Below, piece by piece: positions 42,359-54,459 of a DNA stretch of 64,000 bases. Made by a program: the position numbers and the translations under genes. Under the pieces are notes generated by a model. That model did no database searches. It was not told the origin of the DNA and saw only the letters and a list, made by a program, of their open reading frames with translations. Numbering within the stretch: the first letter of the stretch is position 1; each line of letters starts with the position of its first letter. The stretch is from Copromyces sp. CBS 386.78 (taxonomy: Eukaryota > Ascomycota > Sordariomycetes > Sordariales > Sordariaceae). Location: the NCBI GenBank assembly GCA_030685235.1, contig MU839140.1, positions 1 to 64,000 on the forward strand. The letters are read 5' to 3'.

Positions 42359-44869
42359 TCCCCCCAATGGCCGGTCATTCGGCCGTTCGTCCAATGAGCG
42401 TGCCTGGGCGCGGATCTTCGGGCCCATTATGCGCAAAGTCGCAGACAATTTATTTGCAAGTACAGTACTGTTTTACACCTATATTCTGTCCAGTCTTTGC
42501 GACAATGACATCTGATGGTGCCCTCTGCCGCACCGTGACACGGAAAACGGGGCTCCTTTGTTTGTAGGATGCAGTCACAGAGGTCATCTACCGCTTTATC
42601 TCATTTAAGTGGGATTTATCCCCCCCTACCCCGCTAAACTTATTATAGTATAGCCGGGCCGTTAGTCCTAATTATATTTACTTTTACACCCTGCCAGCCG
42701 TGCTAGCCAACTGTAGATTAGCTGTAGGTGACTATGCTAGCCGAGCTCCCCGTGCTAGTAATTTTATAGAATTTCACTTAGCCTCCTTACCCTACTCCTC
42801 CTTCTTATAATTATTTTTTACGATTCTAATTCGTGTTTTTATATCGTTAGAATTATTAGAATTAATTAAATAATATTATAATACTAGACTATCGATCGCG
42901 ATGTAGTCTTTTATTAAAGAAGTAAGTGTTAAATCCCTTAAGCTTACCGCTATGAAGATTCCTAAGATTCCTATTGTGGGGTTAAAAACCCGACCGATCC
43001 TAAGGTGAGTCCTATTTTAGATTTTAATTCTTAATTCTTATTATTATCTATCTTTAATTATTATATTTTATTGTATAGTTCCCTTCCTAACCTTATTAAG
43101 TATATAAGTATTTATATTTCTATAGGAGATTTATCCCGATTAGTTTTATCTTTTTTATTAAGATTTTCTTTTATTGTTATTATTACTAGAACCCTTTTTT
43201 GCTAATATTTTTTTTTATTAATATTAACCGATACGAATTAACCCCGTTAATTTTACGATGGTATTACTACCCGGTTGAAACCCGGTAAGAAAGTTCGTGC
43301 CTTTGCTAAGCGATATAATGATAATTTATACGTTGTATTACCTCCTATTAAACGGTTTTAATTACGGCGGTCTAAGGATATATAAATTAAACTGCTCGAT
43401 TTCTTTCTTTATTATTTCGTTAATTAACCCGTTTATAATAATTATTTCTAGCGGCGACTTCGCCCTTATAACGATATCCCCTAGTTCGAAGTATATTGGT
43501 TTAATAGTGAACGCCTTCCTACCCTACTAAATAATAAGGTTCGCGCGACCTATAATAATATTGTTAAATAGTTTAAAATCCTCCGTTCTACTATTATTAG
43601 GTAGTAGGTTTAAAAGGACGAAATTATCTATAGCAAAAGTTTTTAGTCCTAACCCTAATATTTAGACGTAGAAAAGCTTTTGTTCGAAGAGTTCTTTAAA
43701 AAGTGGAAAGTAGGCGAATTTATATATATTAATTATTTCGTACGAAGGTTTAAGCATTTCTTTTATTCTATTACCGGCCTACCCTATATAGAGTTTAAGT
43801 TTTTTATTAGTTAGTTTAAGGGATTTCTTCGTTGTTATAATATTGTAATGTGGCGGGTTATACGGTAGTTATTTAAGATGCTATCGGAATATTTTTCCTT
43901 AATAACTAGCTTTTTAAAGTTCGTGTGTAGGAATATTTATTTGCCTATGACCCTATTTATTAACCGTTTAATATATGGATTGTTAATACCTTGTAAAGTA
44001 AACGTTTTATATTATTTTATATTATTATTAATATTTTTATTATTATTATTAATTAATTTCCCTTTTTTTAAATAATAGGTTGATAAGCGATTTATTATCA
44101 ATTTCAACGAAACCTTTATCTTATTCGAATTTTTAGACGGCGCTACGTACGATATTAGAAATAACGATATTATATTGGGTAAAATTAATAGAAACGGTTA
44201 GAGTAAGCGGTAAACAACCTTAATTTTATATATATTTATAATCGGTTTTTGGAAGTTAAAATTTAAATTGATTTTTAAGGGTATATTAAATATTATAAAA
44301 AGGAAGATTATATAAAATAAGTCAAATATCTTTTTTATTTTTTATTTTTTTCTTTTATTATTTTTCTTTCTTTTTTTCCTTGTGTTACGCTTTTGAACCG
44401 TTAGTTGCGTATAAGACCTAGATTGAATTAAAGTTGCGTTATTTTATTATCTGCGGGTAAATAGGTAAAATCCGAGTTAAGGAGGGTAGATTAGCGTAGT
44501 ACTATACGTATATAGGGGTTTTTACCCTTTTTCTTTTCTTTTTCTTTTACCTTATTATACTTTTAAATTGTAAGTTGCGTGTAAGTCCTAAATTGAATAT
44601 TAATATTGTATTGTTTATTGCCCGCGGGTAAATAGGTAATCCGAGTTGAGGCGGGCAGATTAGTGTAATGCTATACGTGTATATGGGAAGGAAAAAAGAA
44701 AAGAAAAAAGGTAAAAGCTGGGAAAAGTTAGGATTTTTATTTTTTTTCTTTCTTAAATTACTTTTTTCTTTTTTAGGCTCGTTTTCTTTTTCCTTAGGCT
44801 CTATTTCTTTTTCCCTAGGCTCGTTCTTTTTTTTTCCTAATACCCTTTTATATAAATAAATTCAATATA

Positions 44870-45480
44870 TACTATTTAGGCGTTATAGTCGAATTTAATA
44901 AAACGGTTTATAATAACGAAAAGTTAATAGTTAAATAGATTTATAAAGGATTGAGTCGAGAAGTAGGTACTAATAACGATAAAATATTATTAATTATAGA
45001 TACCGCTGGTTTTTATAAAATAAAGGATGTATTTAATGCCTTCAATAAATATAGTATTAATAGGGCTATAATACCCGGCGGTTTTACCCTCTTATTGCAA
45101 CCCTTCGATATTTATATTAATAAATCTATTAAGCTTTACTTTAAGGAAGTATATGAGGTTTATATTGAGGAAAGAGAGGTTTAGATTAGTAAATCCTTCA
45201 AAAAGTAGACCCTATCGATAAAAAGGATTATATTTACTTATATTGTTATTCGAGCTATCGAAATTTTCGACGAAAAAAACCCTAGATTGGTAGTTAAATT
45301 TTTCGTCGATTGTAGTTTTTTTGTACGGCTAGACGGTATAGAAGACTATAAAATTATGATTAAAGGTATCGATTGGAAGGTAATTGACTTTTTTAGATTC
45401 GAGCAAGCTAAAAACGCAAATGTTATTAATAATACCCAATATTTCGAATTTAATGAAGAGGTTACCTTTAATAAATTATA
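44870..45480 (+). pseudogene. Decayed pogo-type DDE transposase, C-terminal catalytic part
   Basis: One frame reads KILLIIDTAGFYKIKDVF, then IPGGFTLLLQPFDIYINKS, then KLYFKEVYEVYIEE. After a TAG (45181-45183) it continues to RLVVKFFVDCSF and LDGIEDYK. This matches the DDE_1 domain pattern of pogo transposases: an Asp near the first strand, IP-G-T--LQP-D--INKP-K, and a late V--SF--CGI-NALDG-ED segment. Several expected residues show C-to-T or G-to-A replacements. Upstream parts back to about 42900 are too decayed to read safely. Confidence 0.75.
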
Positions 45481-46458
45481 AATGAATTATTTTAATTATA
45501 TGGTTCCCTAATTGCGGTCTTTGTGTAGGGTTCGGCGGATGTTTAGATTTAATAAATTTAAGAAAATTGAATTCGTATCCCTACTTTAGAAGGCCGATTA
45601 TAATATTGTTATTGTACTATTTATTAGGTTGGATTTTATTGAGTTTAATATTAAAATAGAGGGGGAAGGGAGTTTAATAACACTATTTGAACTAGTTTAG
45701 TATTATTATTAATATTAATCCCTTTTAAAGTTCGTTGTCCTTACTATCGTTGTATAAGAAAATCCTAATATCCTTTTTCGGCTTTGGCTTCGATTCCGGC
45801 GCCAGCTTGGACCCCGGTATTATTATTCCGGCCTTATCGTCGTTATCTTTAATAATAATTAATTTATTTACTTATATAAAAGTAATACTCTCCTATTATT
45901 CTTTATTATCCTTCTGCTAGCGCTTTCCCTTCGATTTAATAAAGTATTTAATAAGATAATTATTATCTAAATATATTTTTTAATTATCTTTTTATACCGC
46001 TCCCTAACCTAGCCGAAATGCTAGTTATATTTTGTTAGGGAGAGGTTAGTAACGTATATATAATTATAGGAGGTGGGGGTATAATAAACGACGTTATATT
46101 TATTATTTACGGTAAAAATTTTAGTATCCTCGAAATTTTTTATTACGTTTGTAAAACGAAATTAAATTTAGTTAATAATGTAGATTGTATAAGGTTTTAT
46201 ATATAGACGATATCGATAAGTCTAAGGTCGATACGAGGTATGGTTATAGGAGGGACGGTTTGGAAATATTGTCGTTTTTATGGCTGGTGTTGATAAAAAG
46301 AAGGATAAAAAGATAAAATGAATAGAAATTAAGAGGGTGGCGACTACTAGAACCCCCTCTTTTGCTAAGAAAGATGTGCTAATAAGGGGGCTACTTATCC
46401 TATCCCTATATACTAGTAAAACCCCCTTGTTTAGCCACGCAGTTTACCCTGTTGTAGG

Positions 46459-46463
46459 CACTC
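46459..46463. repeat. Left target-site duplication CACTC of the gypsy element
   Basis: Five bases directly before the left LTR, identical to 54455-54459 directly after the right LTR. Confidence 0.8.
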
Positions 46464-46695
46464 TATTACGGGAAGAGGGCGAGAGGTTGGGTGTAGATGA
46501 TTAATATGCGTAATTGCACGAGGGAAGAAAGGGAAGAGTATAGAGGTACGATCGGGAGATGGGCATTTATAGGATTCGAATTATAAACCCTAATAGGTCT
46601 ATAGCAGGAGGCATAGTTAATTAACCGATAATAGTAATAGGAGTCTTAAAAAGCTATTATTACTAATATATATAATATAGGCTAACCTTATACTA
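46464..46695 (-). repeat. Left LTR (3' LTR of the minus-strand element)
   Basis: 232 bp, from TATTACGGGAAGAGGGCGAG to the position before CTTCTTCGG. Aligns gaplessly with 54223-54454; nearly all differences are C/T or G/A transitions. Confidence 0.9.
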
Positions 46696-48452
46696 CTTCT
46701 TCGGATTAAAAGAAGCTATATAATTAATTAAAATTCTATAAAATAATAGATAAATTTATTAAACGTTTAATTTAATTGTAAAAAACTTTTATAGCCGTTA
46801 ATTGTAACGACCTCCTCCTCCCTTCGTATTTTACTAACGGAGCTTCCATTTCTGCGGCCGGCTCCTCTATCTTTTCTAGCGTCTTCCTTCGCTTCTATTC
46901 TGCCGCTAGTTAGTTTAGGGGTATTGGAACTTCCGAGTATACTTTATAAAATTATTATATTATATTAGGGGATATAGCTACGTTAATACGCAGCTACTAT
47001 AAAGGTTAATAAAGTAGTACCTAGACGATAAAATACTCCTAATAACCGTTGGCTATTTTGCGGTAGCCGTCGATTTTAATAAAATCCTATTCTATTAAAT
47101 CCTTTTCGTTATTAATTTTCTTCATACTACGATTATAATTCGTACGAACGTCCTTTTCTTATACTTTTAATTATCCTACGATATTTACTTCGGCCTATAG
47201 TTTAATTTTGCTAATATAGAAAGTCGGGCTATACTTTATATTAATAAAGAGTTTAAACGTAATTTTATAACTATTTACTTTAATAATTTCGAATAGGCTT
47301 TTATAAAAGGGGGTAAGCTTTACGTATAGGCGGCTAATATTAAAGTTTTCCGTATTAAATAGGACTTTATTTCCTATTCTATATTTCGAAGTATCCGTTT
47401 ATTAAATATTAGTATTAACTTCGTACCGTTATTAAACTTATTTTATTTAGTTTATAATATATTTTAATACTTTTTTAAAACGGTCGGCTACCTTATTAAT
47501 TTTAAAATACTCTATTTACTACTAAATTAATAAATTTGGCGGATATAGTTTCGTTAGTTTAATATTTATTTAAGGGTAGAAATTATAGTTAATAAAGAAA
47601 GGAGATATTCTTATTATTTTAAAAATTAAATTATTACTAATAAATTCCGTAATTGGGAATTAATTTACTTAATCGTCCGACGCCCAATTAATATAAAAAC
47701 GAAAATATTTTTCTATTTCTATATTAATATATTCCGTTTAGCTATTAATAATTAGGTAGAACGTAGAGGAGGGCTTGAAAACTACTTCTAAGCGGGAGGA
47801 CAAAATTCTCTAGAATTATAAAACGAATTAGGAGCCGCAATTTAAAATAATAGAGTTTAATAAACTATAAATATTATAAATCCTTTTAATAAACCGGTTT
47901 ACTAATTCTTTAGCTATAAGGCCAACCGTAGGAATAAAGTATCGTATTTTTATTAAGTAATTAACAACAACGGCTATATATTTAAATTCCTATCCCTAAT
48001 ATATATAAAGTATTAAAGGGGTAATATAATTTATAGAAATATCCTTTTATAGTACGAAAAGTACTACTAACGGTTTTAAAAATTTATAAAGGGAATATTA
48101 TAACGGTTTGGATTTAATATATAGTAAATAAGCCTTATAATAGGCCTTAATAGTATTAAATATCCTTAATTAAAAGAAAGATTAAGAAAATAATAAATAG
48201 GTTTTTTTATAACTCGGGTAATTAGTAAATAGCGAATTGTATATATAGCGGAGGAATTAAAATTGAAATTTAATATCGTTAGAATTAATAATAATAATAC
48301 TTTAAAAGTATATTCGTCCTTATATTACCCTATATTTAATAAAAAATACTTTCTTTAAATAATCTTTTACTTCCTTAAATTACGTATAGCGACCGGGGTC
48401 TGATAAATAAGCGAATAAATTTTATAAAAATATTAAATTTTTATAATTCTCT

Positions 48453-48460
48453 ATAATTAA
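48453..48460. repeat. Left 8-bp target-site duplication ATAATTAA
   Basis: Identical to 49040-49047 on the other side of the inserted element. Confidence 0.85.
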
Positions 48461-49039
48461 GAGAATGTCTTTTTGGACTGTAGAGAAAGTCTTCAGAGAC
48501 TGTAGCCCCACCCTCGCCCCACCTCTCCCGCGCGCTAATGCACACCAAAATTTTTGAGCCAATCAAATCGCTCGCATCCATTCTAAGTCTCCACACTCTT
48601 ATTCTTGGCGTCAGCAAACCGTACCACGCCCGCCAAGCCCCCAGATTTCAACCCATTGACAGCCCGCTGACAATCGCTGACAGCCGTTGAGATTTGTGAT
48701 AGTCGCTGGCAATCGCTGACAGCCGTTGAGATTCAATCGCTGACAGCCGTGACAGTTGCTGGTAATTGTGACAGCCGTTGAGATTCAATCGCTAACAGCC
48801 GTAACAGTTGCTGGTAATCGCTGACGGCCGTTGAGATTCAATCGCTGACAGCCGTGACAGTTGCTGGTAATCGTGATAGTCGCTGCCAAGACGAGTGTGG
48901 AGATTCAAATGGATGCGAGCGATTTGATTAGTTCAAAAATTTTGGTGTGCATTAGCGCGCGGGAAGGGTGGAGCGAGGGTGTAAGTGGGTGGAGCTACAG
49001 TCTCTGAAGACTTTCTCTACAGTCCGAAAAGACATTCTC
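48461..49039. mobile_element. Non-autonomous hAT-like element (MITE), not RIP-mutated
   Basis: 579 bp with long terminal inverted repeats of about 140-150 bp. The left end begins GAGAATGTCTTTTTGGACTG; the right end complements GAGAATGTCTTTTCGGACTG. Flanked by the 8-bp duplication ATAATTAA, the length typical of hAT insertions. Coding capacity is absent. The interior has three tandem 52-53-bp units (48721-48878). It is of normal base composition although the surrounding retrotransposon is heavily RIP-mutated, so it inserted later or escaped RIP. Confidence 0.85.
48721..48878. repeat. Three tandem 52-53-bp units inside the MITE
   Basis: Units start at 48721, 48773 and 48826 with the word [AG]GCCGTTGAGATTCAATCGC, followed by ACAGTTGCTGGTAAT. 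Partial copies precede the array at about 48660-48720. Confidence 0.85.
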
Positions 49040-49047
49040 ATAATTAA
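49040..49047. repeat. Right 8-bp target-site duplication ATAATTAA
   Basis: Matches 48453-48460. Confidence 0.85.
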
Positions 49048-50017
49048 ATCGTTAGTAAATTTATTATTTATTATTTCTAAGTTGTAAATATATTCGGTTC
49101 TAATATTAAAAACCTTTTCTCCGCTTTTTAAAACGAAAATTCCATTTACAAAGATATTATAATCGAATAAAACCTTATTTCTAATTAATAGCCGTTCGTC
49201 GGCTTCGTTTTTAAATAAATTTTTTAATTTCCTACTTAAGGCGTCGGAGCGTACTTATAACGAACCCAATCGGTATTTAATCATAAAATTAAACCGGGAA
49301 AGAAATTAAAATTATTATATATATTAAAGGGTAAATTATTTATTAACGGTAAAGGACATTAAGCTTTTATAATTTATAAGAACTTTAAAAAATTATTATA
49401 CTCCTTCTAATTCGGGGCGCTATTCTTCTAAAGCTTTAATAATAGCTAATAATTCCTTATTATAAATATTATAATTATATTCCGCTAAAGAATACTACTA
49501 ATTAAAATAGGTAATTAGCTGGAAAATACCTTCCTTATTATATTATAATAATATATTTCTATAAATCTAATTAAATACGTCGGTTTTTACAATAGTCTAT
49601 TTAAATTAATTATAAATACGAAGAACGGGCCCGCTATTAAAAACCTTCTTCAATACTTCGAAGGACTTTTAATACTACTCCTCCTATTCCTATCCCGCCG
49701 TCTTTTTAATTAATTCGTATAACAGGCCGGCGATAATAGAAAAATATTTAATAAAATAATAATAGAAATTAACGAATTTTAAAAAGCGTTAGAGCGACTT
49801 TTTAAAATTTAAAACTTCCTATATTATAATTATAAAGACCTTTTTTAAATCTATTTCAAAACTACTTAAAGTAATAATAAGATTTAAATATTTAATTCGC
49901 TACGTATAAAACTTATATTTATTAATATTAATTTAGAATTTTATTTTAATTATCCTTTATAAGACCTCTTTAACGTATTTTTTATATTCTTCTTCATTAT
50001 TCAAATAAATTAAAATA

Positions 50018-50112
50018 TTATTAAAATAAGCAGTAGCGTAAACATTAAAAATATTATATAAAACGTTATTAATATAATTTTAAAAGGTTCCTAGTACGCC
50101 CTATAAACCGAA
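50018..50112 (-). pseudogene. Gypsy reverse transcriptase motifs, inactivated
   Basis: On the minus strand the frame reads FGL-stop-GVLGTF (to 50112), corresponding to PFGLxxAPxTFQ. After YINNVLYNIFNVYATA comes AYFNNILIYLNNEEEY, corresponding to the Y-x-DD box and its flank. The two catalytic Asp codons are both Asn (AAT) at 50018-50023, as expected from G-to-A change. Confidence 0.88.
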
Positions 50113-52216
50113 TAGATATATAATAAATTTGTAGAAGCTAAAGCAGGTAATAAAGGCGGTAAACTATTTATAATTTTTTTTAATACGGATCCTATTAAAC
50201 GTAGTAATAATATTGAATTTTATAAAGATTTTAACTTTATAAATTATATTAAAAGTCTTTTTAATTAGCGGTAGTAAATAACGTATTTTTATTATAACGT
50301 TATTAATACTACAGTAGTCTACGTAAATATAGATTCCGCCTCCGGGTTTCTTAATTAGTAAAAAGGGGGAGGCGGCCGTAAATTATAATAACCGGATAAA
50401 TTTCTTCTTCAAATTATTATCGATCTATTTTTTAATAATAATAACTTCTATAAATAATACGCATTGTAACCGTATACTAAGAAATTGCTCTCCTAATTAT
50501 AATTTAATTACATAATCGTATAAACGATAGGGAAGGATTTTTTCCGCTAGCGAAGGTAGGAAAGCGGCGACCTTATTAATATACTTCTATCCTTTAAAAC
50601 GGTTTAAAATTTTAATAATCTCTTCCTTAATCTTCAATAATCAATCTACTTTATTAAAAAATTTCTTTATATCCTCCTCGTCGACTTTTATTAAATATAT
50701 TTATCGGATGATTTCTTCGTATACGGGCGTATTAATTTCGAAATTTCCAGTAAAATTAATTACTTTAGCGAAAATCGCGGCCTTTCGGGTATCTTCTAAA
50801 ATATAAATACTAATTATTTTGTTAATAAAATTATAAAGCGCGGAGGGTAAACTTTCCTTATACTTCCTTCTATTACCTTTTATAATACTATTAATTATTT
50901 CTTCGGTTAAATATAAATCCTAAAGATCTACTATAATTACTAATCTTTCGATTTTAGTATAATTCGTAACGTACAGTTATAACTATTCCTTTTCGCAAAT
51001 AAAATTAAATACGGCTATATTAAATACCTTAATATTATTAGGATTAAATTTATAATCGGATTTATAAAAATAATAATATTAAGGGCGATTTATATTAATT
51101 AAAATACGGCGGTTACTTATACGTATATAAAATTTATAAAGCGTAAAGCTTTTAATTTTAATAAAGAGAGTAATAATATTAATAACGGCGATTTTAAATT
51201 TAACCCTTCTAATTATTAGTACTTTAACTAGAGCGGGGACCGTACAGTAATTAATTTTAAAATCGATTTTAAATTTAATAATAGTAGGAGGGAATTCGGG
51301 AATAAATAAGGGTTCTAGAGCGGGCTCCGCCGCACTCTCTTTAATCTTCTTTTTTTTAATAGTTAGAGGGCGAGATTCCTCCTTTTTAATAACTAGAAAG
51401 GGAGATTCGGTCTCTTCTTTCTTAATTAGTAGTAGAAGGGTTAAGCGGACGGAGGCTACCGAAACCCAATTAATAAGGGTTTTAAGCGCCGCCGTTTAGT
51501 ATTTAAGGAGATCCGTTAATATATAGTAGCTTCAATAAGTAATATAATTAAAATATATATTATACTATTCGTAATTGATCTTTAGCTAAAGTATTATATT
51601 TATAGGAAGCCTAAAATAATTAAATATTTCCTAGAAATATTGTGAACTAAAAAGGTAATTATTTCTTCGTAAAAGCCGATCCGGAATTTGGCTATTACTC
51701 TTTTAAAAATAATGCCTTTAACTATTCTATTAATAAAAATAAACTTCTTTATTTTTAGTAATCGGAAACGGGGAAAATTATTTTTAATAATAAAAGAGTA
51801 ATTAATAAACGTAAAAGCGGAGCAACCGCTATTAATAAAAGTAATATAATAATCTTTATACAAACGGGTTATAATATAAAAAGATAAGAATATTAAATTT
51901 GGAAAAGTAGAATTATTTAATAATTAAATTTTAATTTCCTTTAAACCTTCTAACTCTATAAAATTTAAAATTCGTTTTTTAAATATAACCCGGCTAGGCC
52001 TCTATACACGATTATATATAGAGGCTAAGCGTTTTTTTAATCGTTATAATATTCTCTATTAACAGCGGGTTCAGCGGTTAGGGCGGCCGGGGTAATTAGA
52101 GCGGCGTCAATAGCATAAACCTACTTTTAATTACGACTTTTACTACGACCTTTATTCTTTAACTTTTTACTAGCGGAATATTAGTGGCCCTAAGAACCGT
52201 AATTAATTAAAGTAAT

Positions 52217-52258
52217 ATAATTGCAAATAATATAGCCGGGCTTACTATAACGACAATA
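52217..52258 (-). pseudogene. Gag CCHC zinc knuckle with every ligand converted to Tyr
   Basis: The minus-strand frame reads Y-CR-Y-SKPG-Y-IICN-Y. This has the exact C-x2-C-x4-H-x4-C spacing of a retroviral-type zinc knuckle, but the three Cys and the His are all TAT (Tyr). TGT/TGC to TAT and CAT to TAT are RIP-type transitions. Confidence 0.8.
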
Positions 52259-53539
52259 AAAACTATTATAAGAACGTTAATTAAAAATATTTTTATAAAT
52301 AAAAATTACGAAGTTAATAACGTCCAAGTTTATTTTATTACCGCCTTAGTTAATTAAAACGTTATTAGTAGAAGGTTTAACGCTAGAGTAATTTCCGTTA
52401 TTATTATTATTATTACTACCGCTACCGGGATTAAAGAAAAAATTTACTATTTTCTAATAATAATTTACATCCTTAAAATTACTGGCGACGTTATAATATA
52501 TTTCGAATTAATATTTAAAATTATTATCGGGGGGAAGATTATAGTAAACGAAAACGTTATAGAAATGTTTATTAATTTTATTCCGGAAATAATAGACTTT
52601 TATTAAATTATCGAAACCGTAGAAATTTATTAAATTAATTAATTTAAATTCAAAGTCCGCGAAAAATATATTTTTTATATATAATTCTTATAAACGGCGG
52701 CCAACATCTATTTTAAAATTTATATTCTAAAAACGAAAGACTAAATACTCTATAAATTTAACGTTTATTTTCTAATATTAATTCGCTTCATCGAATTCCG
52801 ACTAAATTACGTTTAAATTATTTTAAATACCGGATAAAATTTCGGGTCCTAAAAATATAATAGTACAAATAATCCTAATATTTTTTAAAAAATAGAAAGC
52901 GGCGTCGTATTTTTATTAGAATTAAATATAAAAGCGCTAAACCTTAAAAATTTTATATTTACAAATAGGGCTACTAATTTCTTTACTAGTAAAAATAGGC
53001 GGGTTCTCTACCGTTTAGCGAAAAGAGGAAGATATAATTACCTTCGTAATTATATTACTAATAGAAAAAGAGGAAACTTATATTTTAAAAGTATTATATT
53101 CCGCGAATAAAATATTATAAATGGATTTAAAATTAATATAATCGAAATTCTTTTAATCGAAATTAAATTAAACGTCGTCGGCTATTTAGTAAGCAGTTTT
53201 AAATTCTTCCTTAGAACGTTCGAAATCGCTAATAATATTATTATAAAGTACGAAATTAGTATAATAAAAGCAATTAAAAGGTATAATAATAGATTAGAAA
53301 ATAAAATAATAAGTAATAATAACTGTATTCTCGAAGTATTTATAAAGAATAAATAAGTTGTTCTCCTAATTAAAGCTTTTAAGGAAGTTAATAAAAATTA
53401 TATCTTTAAAAATTTCAAGAAATATAGTATAGCAAACTATAATATCGAATTCAATTTCGAAGGTTTTATTAAAAGTAGAGTATAACGAATTTAAATTAAA
53501 AATACTAATCCTAAGAGCTACGAAATTAGGGAGATTATA

Positions 53540-53830
53540 TAAGGGTGCAGCAGAGCGATACGCAGGTGCTGGCCAGAAGGTAATCTATTGAGGTTCTACG
53601 AGGGGAAAAGGGGAGAAAGACTGGCCCGCAGGGCGGTCTGGCTACCTGTCCTTTTATGGCCGTGTGCCGTGCGTAGATGCCTGGCTGCCTGAGGCAGTAC
53701 AGTGGGGGTTGGAGGAGCCCCGAGGGTGCTCGAGGGGCGTGCCGGCTTGCCGTGCCGGCACCGGTCTGGCTAACCGTGTGCCAGATGCCAGTACTGGGCG
53801 CCAGACCCATGACAGATTACCGCTACCAAA
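53540..53830. other. GC-rich island inside the RIP-mutated gypsy element
   Basis: About 290 bp of GC-rich sequence (for example GTGCCGGCTTGCCGTGCCGG) with sharp AT-rich borders on both sides. No ORF of note and no clear terminal repeats. Either a later insertion or a patch spared by RIP. Confidence 0.7.
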
Positions 53831-54222
53831 ACTACTATTTAAGGAGAAAAGGGCGGGATTATTATCGTTATAAAGTATAAAATAAAAGAGAAGTAACTAT
53901 TTAAAATAGAAGAAGGGTAAAGGTTTGCTATTAGGACTATTTAATAAAAAGGTCCGCTATTAGGACCGTTTAAAGTAGTCGAAACGAAGCGATCCCTTAT
54001 CTATTAAATAAAGAGTACCTTCCCTTATACATTAGTAAAGGGAGGTTTAAAGTCTTAATTAGGCGACTATTGTAATTACGACTATTAATACTTAGGGGGG
54101 GGGGGGTACTAGGCTTAGTAATTCGTAACGAAGTAATCCCTATACGCGTACGAACGAAAAAAATAATCGCGATGAAAGATGGGTTTACATTGTGAATGTA
54201 ATAGTTAAAAGGTATAATTAAC

Positions 54223-54454
54223 TATTACGGGAAGAGGGCGAAAGGTTGGGTATAGATAATTAATATACGTAATTATACGAAGGAAGAAAGGGAAGAGTAT
54301 AGAGGTGCGATCGGGAGATAGGCCTTTATAGGATTCGAGCTATAAACCCTAGTAGGTCTATGGCGGGAGGCACAGCCAATCAACCGATAATGGTAACAGG
54401 AGTCTTAGAGAGCTACTGTCACCAGCACATGCAACACAGGCTAACCCTGTGATA
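54223..54454 (-). repeat. Right LTR (5' LTR of the minus-strand element)
   Basis: 232 bp. The inner part is RIP-mutated but the outer 90 bp or so keep C and G where the left LTR has T and A (for example CACATGCAACACAGG against TATATATAATATAGG). Confidence 0.9.
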
Positions 54455-54459
54455 CACTC
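54455..54459. repeat. Right target-site duplication CACTC
   Basis: Matches 46459-46463. Confidence 0.8.

Larger units (their letters stand above)
46464..54454 (-). mobile_element. Ty3/gypsy LTR retrotransposon, RIP-mutated, minus strand
   Basis: A 7,991-bp element bounded by two 232-bp direct LTRs and 5-bp duplications (CACTC). On the minus strand the order is Gag zinc knuckle (52217-52258), then RT (about 50000-50150), then presumably RNase H and integrase toward 47000, which is the gypsy order on the minus strand. RT motifs PFGL--AP-TFQ and Y-[LFV]-DD are recognisable but mutated. LTR ends read TA..TA, consistent with TG..CA after RIP. It carries a later 579-bp insertion at 48461-49039 and a GC-rich island at 53540-53830. 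It sits inside the pogo-like element, 65 bp from that element's right end. Fully inactivated. Confidence 0.9.

Noticed and set aside
43297..43530. Small hydrophobic ORF in the RIPed pogo element
   Set aside because: Ile/Tyr/Leu richness follows from AT-rich RIPed DNA, not from a membrane protein.
48721..48878. CRISPR-like array
   Set aside because: Units are contiguous tandem repeats without unique spacers, inside a transposon in a eukaryotic genome.
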